Below are positions 19,301 to 25,638 of a stretch of 64,000 nucleotides of DNA, piece by piece. The notes below the pieces were generated by a model, which saw only the letters and a list, made by a program, of their open reading frames with translations, did no database searches and was not told the origin of the DNA. Numbering within the stretch: the first letter of the stretch is position 1; the number at the start of each line of letters is the position of its first letter. A program made the translations under genes and the position numbers. Source of the stretch: Duganella sp. 1411 (GTDB lineage: Bacteria > Pseudomonadota > Gammaproteobacteria > Burkholderiales > Burkholderiaceae_D); contig NZ_JAFICD010000004.1 in the NCBI RefSeq assembly GCF_017833525.1, positions 310,001-374,000 on the forward strand, written 5' to 3'.

Positions 19301-22300
19301 CGTGTCGGCCAGGGTCGGCCGCGTGACAACATAATCACCAAACTTGCCCAGGCCTCGCAGCAAGTCGGTGCCGGCGCTGCCGTCGATGGTGTCCTTGCCG
19401 GTCGCGCCAATGAAGGTGTCGTCGCCCAGGCCGCCGATCAGGCTGTCCGCGCCATTGCCGCCGGTGAGTTGGTCGTTACCGGCGCCGCCGTCGAGCTTGT
19501 TGCCGGCATTGCCGCCGGTGATGACGTTGTCGAGCGCGTTGCCGGTGCCGGTGAGGGCGGCCGTGCCGGTGTAGCCCAGGTTCTCGACGTTGGCCGTCAG
19601 CGTGTAGGTCGCCAGCGATGTGCGCACGGTGTCCGTGCCCTCGCCCGCCAGTTCGGTGACGGTGTCGCCGGCATCGGCCACCACGTAGGTGTCGTCGCCG
19701 GTGCCGCCCTTGAGGACATCGCTGCCGGCGGCGCCATCGAGCGTGTCGTTGCCGGCGCCGCCGGTCAGCGTGTTGGCCGCCGCGTTGCCGGTCAGGATGT
19801 TGTCGAGGTCATTGCCGTTGAGGTTGACCGCCAGCGAGGCGGCCGCCGTCACGGTGGCGTTTTCCACGTTGGCCGCCAGCGCGTAGGTGCCGGCCGCCGT
19901 CAACGCCACCTGGACCAGGTCGACGCCTTCGCCGGCGTTTTCCACCACGACGTCGGCCGCGTTGAGGATCACGTAGGTGTCGTCGCCCGTGCCGCCGCTC
20001 AGCGTATCGACGCCGAGGCCGCCATTGAGCACGTCGTTGCCAGCGGTGCCATGCAGGCTGTCGTTGCCGATACTGGCGATGTTATCCTGCACCTGCGCCA
20101 GCGTTTTGTCGCCATCGGCGAAGGCGAAGTTTTCCACGCCGCGCACGGTGATCACGTTGCCCGCGCTATCGGTCAATACCGTGTCGGCCAGGGTCGGCCG
20201 CGTGACGACATAGCTGGCGAAGTTGCCCAGGCCTTGCAGCCGGTCGGTGCCGGCCCCGCCGTCGATGGTGTCCTTGCCGGTCGCGCCAATGAAGGTGTCG
20301 TCGCCCAGGCCGCCGATCAGACTGTCCGCGCCATTGCCGCCGGTGAGTTGATCGTTGCCGGCGCCGCCGTCGAGCTTGTTGCCGGCGTTGCCGCCGGTGA
20401 TGACGTTGTCGAGCGCGTTGCCGGTGCCGGTGAAGCCGACCGTGCCGGTGTAGGCCAGGTTCTCGACATTGGCCGTCAGCGTGTAGCTCGCCAGCGCGGT
20501 GCTCACGATGTCGGTGCCCTCGCCCGCCAACTCGGTGACGGTGTCGCCCGCGTCTGCCACCATGTAGGTGTCGTCGCCGGTGCCGCCCTTGAGGACATCG
20601 CTGCCGGCGCCGCCGATCAGCGCATCGTTGCCTGCGCCGCCGGTCAGCGTATTGGCCGCCGCGTTGCCGGTCAGGATGTTGTCGAGCTCATTGCCGGTCA
20701 GGCCGACGGCGATCGAGGGTCCGGCGGTGACCGTGGCATTCTCCACGTTGGCGCCCAGCATATAGGTGCCGGCCGTCGCCAGCGCGACATTCAGGCTGTC
20801 GGTGCCGCCGTCCGCGTTTTCAACGATGACGTCGCCCACCGCGTCCACGGCGTAGACATCGTCTCCGTTACCACCGGCCATGGTGTCATTGCCTTTGGCG
20901 CCGTCGAGGACGTTGGCGCCGCCGTCACCGGCCAGCACGTCGTCGAAACCAGTGACCAGGTTGGTGAGGACTTGCGCCATCGTCTTGACGCCGTCGGCGA
21001 ACATAACGCTCTCGACATTGCGCAGGGTGATCGTTTCGCCGGTCGCGGCATTGGTCAGCAGGGTGTCGGTGGCGCTGACACGCGTGCGCGCATAGTCGGC
21101 AAAGTTGCCCAATACGGTCAGCGTATCGATGCCGGCGCCGCCATCGGCCAGGTCGATGCCGGTGCCGACGTTCAGGGCATCGTTGTCGGCGCCGCCGAGC
21201 AGCGTGTCGTTGCCGGCGCCGCCGGCCAGCACGTCATCGCCGGCGCCGCCGTCAAGCTTGTCCGCGCCGGCGTTGCCCAGCAGGGTATCCTTGCCCGCAG
21301 CGCCCAGCAAGACGTCGTTGCCGCCGCCGCCCTCGATGACGTTGTCCAGTTCGTTGCCGCCGCCGGAAAACGCGGCGCCGCCGGTGTAGCGCAGGTTCTC
21401 GACGTTGGCGCCGAGCGTGTAGGCGGCCAATCCGGTGTCCACGCGGTCGACGCCGGCATTGACGCCTTCGTTGACCACATCGCCCGCGGCATCGACGACG
21501 TAGACATCATCGCCCGCGCCGCCGCTCATGGTGTCGTTGCCGGCCAGGCCGTCGAGCGTGTCGGCGCCGCCGGTGCCGGTCAACAGGTCCGCGCCGGTGC
21601 TGGCCAAGCCCGCCACGACCTGGGCCAGCGTCTTGGCGCCATCGGCGAAGATCACGGTTTCGATATTGCGCATCAAGATGTACTCGCCGGTGGCTTGGTT
21701 GATCAGCCGGGTGTCGGTCGCGCTTGGCCGCTTAAACTGGTAGTCGTTAAAGTTGCCCAGCACGGTCAGCGTATCGTTGTCCGCGCCGCCGTCGGCGACA
21801 TCGACGCCGACGCCGGCGTCGAGCCGGTCCGCACCGGCGCCGCCCAGCAGCGTGTCGTCGCCGGTACCACCCAGCAGCAGGTTGTCGCCCACGCCGCCGT
21901 CGAGCACATCATTGCCACCGGCGCCGCTCAGTGTGTCGGCGCCGAAGCCGCCGTACAAGGTATTGTCGGCGGTCCCGCCCTGCAGCAAGTGCGCCAGCCA
22001 GTTGGCCTGCGTGAGTTGGTTGACATTGACGTTTTGCAGGACGAGCACCGTGACAAACTTTTGGGTGCCGCCGATGCCATCAATATCGTGCTGTACCAGG
22101 GTGTCCGCGCCGGACTGCACCAGTCGCACAAAACCGCTGCTGGCCGCCCATGGATTCGTCTTGAACTTGAGGGTCTCATAGCTGAGCAGTCCTTCTGCAT
22201 CGATGCGGTCGCCACCGGCACCGGCCTTGAAATCGGTGACCTGGAACAAGCTATCGCTCGACATGTACGAGCTCCTCGTGCCAAAGGTGTCGCTGCCGCT

Positions 22301-24100
22301 GCCGCCGGTAAGGATGCCGCTGACGGCGCCGAAACCAGCCCCGCTCCATGCATCGATCACGTCGTCGCCGGCGCCGCCGTTGAGAATTACCGGTGCGCCG
22401 TTGTAGTAGAGTCCACTGAACGCCAAGGTATCGTTGCCGTCGCCGCCGATCAGAGTATCCACGCCGTTGCCACCGTCGCCGTCAACCCCGCCGCTGATCA
22501 GATAGTCGTCGCCGGCGCCGCCGTCGACGTAATCGCTCCCTTTATCCCCGCGCAGGGTGTCATTGCCCGCGCCGCCAATGAGCGTGTCCTTGCCTTCGCC
22601 GCCGGCCATGTCGTCGCCGGTCTGGCCGTCCGGCTGGTTCCCACCTTGCAAAAGATCATTGCCGTAACCGCCCTTTAGGGTATTCGTGCCCGTGCCCCCG
22701 GTGATGGTGTCGTTGTAAAAACCGCCTTGTAGCACGCCCAGGCCGTTCGGCACGGTGACCACCTGGCCGCCGACCTTGCCGCCATCCAGCGGCACGAGAT
22801 CGGTGAAGTTCTCCTTGGTCAAGCTGCTCGCATTGACGTTTTTAAGTACCAGCACAGTCTGGTACCCATGAGCACTGGCGTTGATGCCGTCAGCGTCGTA
22901 CTGCAACAAAGTGTTGGCCCCGTCCTGAACCAAGCGCAGATAGCCATATGACGCATTAAACGGGTTGATTGCCGTGGTCATGCCCAAATAGGTGCTGTTG
23001 ACCAGCAGCTTGGACACATCGATATGGTCGCCACCGGGCCCCACGCTGAAGTCCGTAACGGCACTGTGACCGCCAGCATCATTCTCACCAACAACAAAAG
23101 TATCGCTACCAGAACCGCCTGTTGCCAGCATTTCCGCGTCGAGCCAAGAAGCGGAAAACATGTGGATGGTATCGTCGCCAGCACCGCCATCGACCCGCAG
23201 CAGGCCTGAAGGGTCATCCGACGGATTACAATAAATCAGGTCGTTGCCGTCGCCTCCGATCACGGTGTCATTGCGGTCAGCGCAGATGGTATCGTTGCCG
23301 GCGCCACCGTCAGTCAATTGGTCACTGTACCAGGAGTGCATGTTAATAAGGTCATCGCCGTCCCCCCCCTGTATCGTATCATCGCCCTTACCGCTCTCCA
23401 AGGTGTCGTTGCCAGCGCCGCCGATGACCATGTCGCTCTCGTAAGTGCCATATATGCTGTCATTGCCGTTCCCACCATCGAGCCAATCGCCGATGTCCGT
23501 GCTGGGATAATATTTGCCGGCGATATAGTCATCGCCATCCCCGCCCAAAATGGTATCGCCGGCATCCACGCCATAAAGCGTGTCATTGCCCGAGGTTCCC
23601 GTGTACAGGCCGAGCGCGCCGTCGGTCGCCACGCTCAGCGCCGCCGTCTCGACCGTCCCGGTTGCCGCTTCCAGCGTCCAGTTTCCGCCGAGCCCGGCGG
23701 GACCGCTCAGGTCGGTCGACGCGGCCACGTCGGCGCCGGTTGCCAGCGCCAGCGCATCGATGAAATGCTGGCCACCCACCCCGTGCGCGACATCGCAACC
23801 ATACAGCAGCAAATCGCCGCCGCCGGCCAGGCTGGCGCCGATCTGCCGCAGTTGCACCTGATAGCTGGCCAAGTTATCACTGGTCAGCAGCGTGTTACCC
23901 AGCAGCAAGGCGCCAGCGGCGCCGTGCGAAATCAATTGGACCGAGTCCAGACCGGTGCGCCCGGCCAGCTCCCGCGCCATCTGCTGCAGGCCGTCCTGTG
24001 TGCCATCGAGGATGATAATTTCGCTATCCGGCCCGATCTGGCCGCTGACGAGGGAGGCGCCGCCGACGCGGCTGTCGATGAAGATAACGTCTTTACTCAC
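13352..24100 (-). CDS. Giant DUF4347 / RTX calcium-binding repeat protein
   Basis: A single 3582-codon frame from GTG 24100. Residues ~4-165 match DUF4347 (VIFIDSRV.., VQLISHGAAGALLLG, LLLYGCDVAHG), the N-terminal domain of many giant secreted adhesins. From ~168 the protein is built of RTX nonapeptides (GGxGNDTLxG), which bind Ca2+ as parallel beta-rolls. Residues ~330-432 and ~600-702 each resemble a type I secretion target module. From ~1048 to ~3100 it carries eight phases of a 293-residue unit. The last ~150 residues (AFVIPAQGMTTITDMVSGSDRIML..) form a different, RTX-like C-terminus. It has no Sec signal, so type I secretion is expected, but no transporter is in the window. Cell-surface or matrix adhesion is inferred. 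Confidence 0.9.
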   Translation of the reverse strand: MSKDVIFIDSRVGGASLVSGQIGPDSEIIILDGTQDGLQQMARELAGRTGLDSVQLISHGAAGALLLGNTLLTSDNLASYQVQLRQIGASLAGGGDLLLYGCDVAHGVGGQHFIDALALATGADVAASTDLSGPAGLGGNWTLEAATGTVETAALSVATDGALGLYTGTSGNDTLYGVDAGDTILGGDGDDYIAGKYYPSTDIGDWLDGGNGNDSIYGTYESDMVIGGAGNDTLESGKGDDTIQGGDGDDLINMHSWYSDQLTDGGAGNDTICADRNDTVIGGDGNDLIYCNPSDDPSGLLRVDGGAGDDTIHMFSASWLDAEMLATGGSGSDTFVVGENDAGGHSAVTDFSVGPGGDHIDVSKLLVNSTYLGMTTAINPFNASYGYLRLVQDGANTLLQYDADGINASAHGYQTVLVLKNVNASSLTKENFTDLVPLDGGKVGGQVVTVPNGLGVLQGGFYNDTITGGTGTNTLKGGYGNDLLQGGNQPDGQTGDDMAGGEGKDTLIGGAGNDTLRGDKGSDYVDGGAGDDYLISGGVDGDGGNGVDTLIGGDGNDTLAFSGLYYNGAPVILNGGAGDDVIDAWSGAGFGAVSGILTGGSGSDTFGTRSSYMSSDSLFQVTDFKAGAGGDRIDAEGLLSYETLKFKTNPWAASSGFVRLVQSGADTLVQHDIDGIGGTQKFVTVLVLQNVNVNQLTQANWLAHLLQGGTADNTLYGGFGADTLSGAGGNDVLDGGVGDNLLLGGTGDDTLLGGAGADRLDAGVGVDVADGGADNDTLTVLGNFNDYQFKRPSATDTRLINQATGEYILMRNIETVIFADGAKTLAQVVAGLASTGADLLTGTGGADTLDGLAGNDTMSGGAGDDVYVVDAAGDVVNEGVNAGVDRVDTGLAAYTLGANVENLRYTGGAAFSGGGNELDNVIEGGGGNDVLLGAAGKDTLLGNAGADKLDGGAGDDVLAGGAGNDTLLGGADNDALNVGTGIDLADGGAGIDTLTVLGNFADYARTRVSATDTLLTNAATGETITLRNVESVMFADGVKTMAQVLTNLVTGFDDVLAGDGGANVLDGAKGNDTMAGGNGDDVYAVDAVGDVIVENADGGTDSLNVALATAGTYMLGANVENATVTAGPSIAVGLTGNELDNILTGNAAANTLTGGAGNDALIGGAGSDVLKGGTGDDTYMVADAGDTVTELAGEGTDIVSTALASYTLTANVENLAYTGTVGFTGTGNALDNVITGGNAGNKLDGGAGNDQLTGGNGADSLIGGLGDDTFIGATGKDTIDGGAGTDRLQGLGNFASYVVTRPTLADTVLTDSAGNVITVRGVENFAFADGDKTLAQVQDNIASIGNDSLHGTAGNDVLNGGLGVDTLSGGTGDDTYVILNAADVVVENAGEGVDLVQVALTAAGTYALAANVENATVTAAASLAVNLNGNDLDNILTGNAAANTLTGGAGNDTLDGAAGSDVLKGGTGDDTYVVADAGDTVTELAGEGTDTVRTSLATYTLTANVENLGYTGTAALTGTGNALDNVITGGNAGNKLDGGAGNDQLTGGNGADSLIGGLGDDTFIGATGKDTIDGSAGTDLLRGLGKFGDYVVTRPTLADTVLTDGAGNVITVRGVENFAFADGDKTLAQVQDNIASIGNDSLHGTAGNDVLNGGLGIDTLSGGTGDDTYLLLNAADVVLENAGEGVDLVQVALTAAGTYVLAGNVENATVTAAASLAVNLTGNDLDNVLTGNAAANTLTGGAGNDTLDGAAGADKLAGGSGDDTYVVDVAGDVVTELAGEGTDTVRASLATYTLTANVENLAYTGAAAFTGAGNALDNVITGGNAGNKLDGGAGNDQLIGGTAADSLIGGLGDDTFIGTAGKDTVDGGAGTDLLRGLGKFGDYVVTRPTLADTVLTDGAGNVITVRGVENFAFADGDKTLAQVQDNIASGGNDNLRGTAGNDVLNGGLGVDTLSGGTGDDTYVILNAADVVVENPGEGVDLVQVALTAAGTYVLAANVENATVTAAASLVVNLTGNDLDNVLTGNAAANTLAGGAGNDTLDGAAGADKLAGGSGDDTYVVADAGDTVTELAGEGTDIVRTSLASYTLTANVENLAYTGAATFTGTGNALDNVINGGNAGNKLDGGAGNDQLTGGNGADNLIGGLGNDTFIGTAGKDTIDGGAGDDQVRITGKFADYAITRPNAADVVLTDKAGNVLTVRGVEEFEFSDGPQQLDSVLYNVPSIGNDQLFGTAGADTLDGGAGADTMHGGDGNDTYFVDNVGDVIDEGQNSGTDVALVALAIAGTYTLGDDVENATVTAAVAVNLVGNGLDNFLTGNAAANTLTGGDGNDTLDGGAGADKLTGGNGDDLYIVDSARDVVTEAQNEGSDTVRTSLATYTLAANVETLVYTGAAAFTATGNALDNVITGGNAGNKIDGGAGNDSITGGNGADSLAGGLGDDTIAAGAGKDTIDGGDGNDVVQIAGNFASYKVTRPTATDTVLTGQNGVVLTVRNVESFVFTDGTKSLDDVQYNFASVGNDKLYGTVGNDTLDGGAGADTMHGGDGNDTYFIDNVGDVIDEGQNSGTDVALVALATAGTYTLGDNVENATVTAAAAVVVNLIGNGLDNFLTGNAAANSLTGGDGNDTLDGGAGADKLIGGNGDDLYIVDSAGDVVTEAQNEGSDTVRTSLATHTLAANVETLVYTGAGAFTATGNALDNVIIGGSAGNKIDGGAGNDSITGGNGADSLVGGLGDDTLAAGAGKDTIDGGDGIDVVHVAGDFASYTVTRPNATDTVLTGQNGVVLTVRNVESFVFADGTKSIDDVQYNLVSVGNDKLYAGNGNDTLDGGIGADTMHGGGGNDTYRIDNVGDVIDEGQNSGTDVALVALATAGTYTLGDNVENATVIAAAAVAVNLIGNGLDNFLTGNAAANSLAGGDGNDTLDGGAGADKLTGGAGNDLYIVDNAGDVVTEAQNEGSDTVRTSLASYTLAANVETLVYTGAGAFTATGNVLDNVIAGGSAGNKIDGGAGNDSITGGGGADSLAGGLGNDTIAAGYGNDTIDGGDGIDVVQVAGDYGSYAVTRPNATDTVLADKYGFKLTLRNAEYVVFADGTRTIEEVQENTVSAGNDHLRGSANADVLDGGAGADTMEGGLGNDVYVLSGVDDVVIEAAKAGTDSVSLAFTKAATYTLTPNVENATVVAADSVAVNVTGNELANWITGNGAANILIGGDGNDTLQGLGGADTLVGGVGDDLYIIDGAASQTVVVENAGDGIDRVATNLSSYKLPDNVENLSARNSSGTLNFTGTGNALDNVLNATNTSSAKLDGGAGNDTLIGGSGNNTLLGGEGDDRFETGAGHSIVDGGSGSDTLVLGYPLGAASSFKVKQISASDIQLTDANGYSATVRGVEHFVFSDITLTLENLTQNLHGVGTSADVIAYSHNILGTGGADNLVGTAGNDWINGAGGNDTLTGGGGADAFVIPAQGMTTITDMVSGSDRIMLHQRDIKDAMFMQAQVVSAPGSDIYGNLVIFNQKLDGLSAFNAAKLINSNKGLYDDGEQMFCVFSTTADTAVYRFTSRAGDEVVSTSELTQIAILTGTPSVTKADFQFIG
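14810..20959 (-). repeat. Long-period tandem repeat inside the RTX gene (879-bp unit)
   Basis: Homologous codons (the Ile of the NIAS-type motif and its equivalents) fall at plus-strand positions 14810, 15689, 16568, 17441, 18320, 19199, 20078 and 20957. Every step is 879 bp (293 codons) except one of 873 bp (291). The next equivalent codon, at 21605, is 648 bp away, so the N-terminal unit is shorter. Each unit holds sub-repeats: a VENATVTAA..GN.LDN segment, a VENL.YTG..TGNALDNVI segment and a RP..ADTVLTD..NVITVRGVE.F.F.DG segment. Units between about 17.5 and 20.8 kb are nearly identical in DNA. Confidence 0.9.
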
Positions 24101-24251
24101 AGGAACTCTTTCTGATTATTTTGGTAACGCGACATGTTATCACGATTGCAAATCAGAAATAATGCCCTTGGTCACATTTTGATACAAATAACTGCGTTGG
24201 ATTTACAAGAAACCCGAAATTGGCCGGGCATGGTCAGCTTCAGCGCCGCGC
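24101..24251. promoter_or_regulatory. Leader region of the RTX gene
   Basis: 151 nt, AT-rich beside the RTX start. On the minus strand a possible sigma-70 pair TTGTAA-N18-TATCAA lies about 80 nt before the GTG, and AAGAG serves as a weak ribosome-binding site. The promoter is a guess from base pattern only; no operator was recognised. Confidence 0.3.
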
Positions 24252-24491
24252 TCAGCGTTCCAGAAGGTCGAGGTCGCCCTGGGCGTAGCGCGCGCCGTGC
24301 ACGCTGCCGGCGCCGAAGACGGCGTCGATGGCGGCCAGGTCCGCCGCGCCCAAGGTCACCGCCGCCGCGGCCACGTTCTCCTCGAGATGGCCGATTTGGC
24401 GGGCGCCGGGGATCGGCACGATCCGCCCATCCTGGTGCAGCAGCCACCCCAGCGCCAGTTGCGCCACGGTGACGCCGTGGCCGGCTGCCAC
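24252..24491 (-). pseudogene. Aldo/keto reductase, C-terminal remnant
   Basis: About 79 codons matching the end of an aldo/keto reductase: HGVTVAQLALGWLLHQDGRIVPIPGARQIGHLEENVAAAAVTL.., the strand and helix that bind the NADPH phosphate, followed by the C-terminal helix. The first three-quarters, including the catalytic Asp, Tyr, Lys and His, are missing. Immediately upstream on the minus strand the sequence becomes the antisense of a LysR-type gene, so the break lies at about 24488-24500. It has no plausible start or promoter. Confidence 0.8.
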
Positions 24492-24811
24492 CGGGCAAGG
24501 GCGTCGCCGTCGGCGTCGACGGTCCGCTGGTGCGCGACGACGACGAGATGATGGTGGACGCGGCGCGCGACGGGGTGGGCATCGCCTTCGGGCACGAGTT
24601 CCACGCCCGCGAGCACCTGCGCCAGCGCGCGCTGGTGCGGCTGCTGGAGGAATGGTGCCCGGCGATTCCCGGATTCCACCTGTACTACCCCAGCCGCAAG
24701 CACATGTCGGCCGCGTTGCGCGGCTTTGTCGACTGGTGCGTCAAGCATCGGCGCGACAAGCAAGCCATCAATATCGACTTTCCAGATGTCAGACCGGGAG
24801 ATTCAAGATAA
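24492..24811 (+). pseudogene. LysR-family regulator, C-terminal remnant
   Basis: About 105 codons matching the end of a LysR substrate-binding domain: GKGVAVGVDGPLVRDDDEMMVDAARDGVGIAF.. then ALVRLLEEWCPAIPGFHLYYPSRKHMSAALRGFVDW. The HTH domain and first half of the effector domain are absent. It abuts the aldo/keto reductase remnant head to head. The arrangement fits a once-divergent regulator/target pair from which one deletion removed both 5' ends and the shared promoter. A GTG at 24530 could start a 93-residue peptide, but it would have no known function. Confidence 0.75.
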
Positions 24812-24910
24812 TTTACAACGAAACGTTGTACAACCAATTGATTGCGCTACGCTTTTTCGATCAGATTCAAGATAGCTTTTGACGATCCAATTCATAAACG
24901 GCCCGCTTAT

Positions 24911-25435
24911 ATGAAGCCCCCCCAGGTTTGAACACTTTGATCTCAGTTGCACAACCCATCATTCGACTCCCCCTGGTTGATGTGGTGACTGAACTTGAAC
25001 ATCTTCGACGCCTGCAACTGGGAGGGACGACTCCGTCAGGCGTATTCTTCCAGTTAAAGCAAATCTTTCATTTGTTGGAAAGTTTGGGATCTGCCCGCAT
25101 TGAAGGCAACCACACAACGCTAGCCGACCTGATTGAGACAACGGTCCAAGGGGAAACCGATACTGGTGACCAGATGAAGGAAATCACCAACATCGAAGAA
25201 GCAATGAAATATGTGGAAGATGCGATGGCGCCAGGCGCCCCGCTCACGGAAGCATCTATCCGCGATCTACCTAGCATGGCTGTCAGCGGCTTGGAACGCG
25301 AAGGGGACAAAACTCCCGGCGCGTACAGGGAGGCTCCGGTACAAATAGCGATGCCTGCTGCCGTCCCGGTGTCTTCGCGGAATCATCAAAGCACTGACCG
25401 ACGAAGGATTTGTTCCCAAAACCCTTGAAATATAA
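24911..25435 (+). pseudogene. Fic family protein, N-terminal fragment with disrupted 3' part
   Basis: The frame matches the N-terminal region of class II Fic AMP-transferases: LVDVVTELEHLRRLQLGGTT, FFQLKQIFHLLESLGSARIEGNHTTL, with the inhibitory motif S-x-x-x-E-G (SARIEG), then EREGDKTPGAYREAPVQIA. The Fic core with HPFxxGNGR is absent. After VQIA the frame is lost, and a different frame (RGIIKALTDEGFVPKTLEI, stop 25435) looks like a C-terminal tail, suggesting an internal deletion. At the 5' end, ATG 24911 is out of frame by one base across a C7 tract (24917-24923); only TTG 24928 is in frame. Likely non-functional. Confidence 0.7.
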
Positions 25436-25453
25436 CGGCAAGCGGGAAAGAGG

Positions 25454-25588
25454 GCATTAGGGTCAGGCATTAGGGTCAGGTCCACGATTTCGCCACGGGC
25501 TGGGCCTTATCGGGCCGCATGCGCCCTTTTGCGAGCAAATCAGCAGACCAGCGCTCAGTTCGTGTAGAAATGGTGGACCTGACCCCGG
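25454..25588. repeat. Dispersed palindromic element (copy 1) with a 13-bp duplication
   Basis: A GGGTCAGGTCCACNATTT..CACGGGC motif runs forward from about 25473, and its near-complement (CGTGTAGAAATGG..ACCCCG) closes the element at 25561-25587, making a ~115-bp inverted arrangement. The right arm is an exact 27-nt inverted match to 60161-60187. On the left, a 13-bp segment (GCATTAGGGTCAG) is duplicated directly at 25454-25466 and 25467-25479. No transposase ORF is inside. It resembles a REP/MITE-type non-coding element. Confidence 0.6.
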
Positions 25589-25592
25589 ATGT

Positions 25593-25618
25593 AAAAAAGC
25601 CCCGGGAGGGGCTTTTTA
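25593..25618 (-). terminator. Intrinsic terminator after ychF (bidirectional shape)
   Basis: A 10-bp stem AAAAAGCCCC/GGGGCTTTTT with a 4-nt loop, giving a T-run on either strand. It lies about 20 nt after the ychF stop on the minus strand. Confidence 0.85.
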
Positions 25619-25638
25619 AGTGGGCGCGGCAACCGCGC

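Noticed and set aside
14966..22678. A 2570-codon plus-strand open frame antisense to the RTX gene
   Set aside because: The repeat unit is a multiple of three and GC-rich, so one stop-free antisense unit stays stop-free in every copy. The product (repeated VIAVAAVDGVLAG/GDDVVERVAGAGE) is a mirror of RTX codons, with no domain or ribosome-binding site.
13352..24100. CRISPR-like regular repetition
   Set aside because: Short repeats here are RTX nonapeptide codons (9-aa period) within an open frame, without unique spacers of constant length.
24799..24874. Target-site duplication (12-nt direct repeat AGATTCAAGATA at 24799-24810 and 24863-24874)
   Set aside because: The 52 nt between the copies contain no transposon ends or ORF; too short for an insertion sequence.
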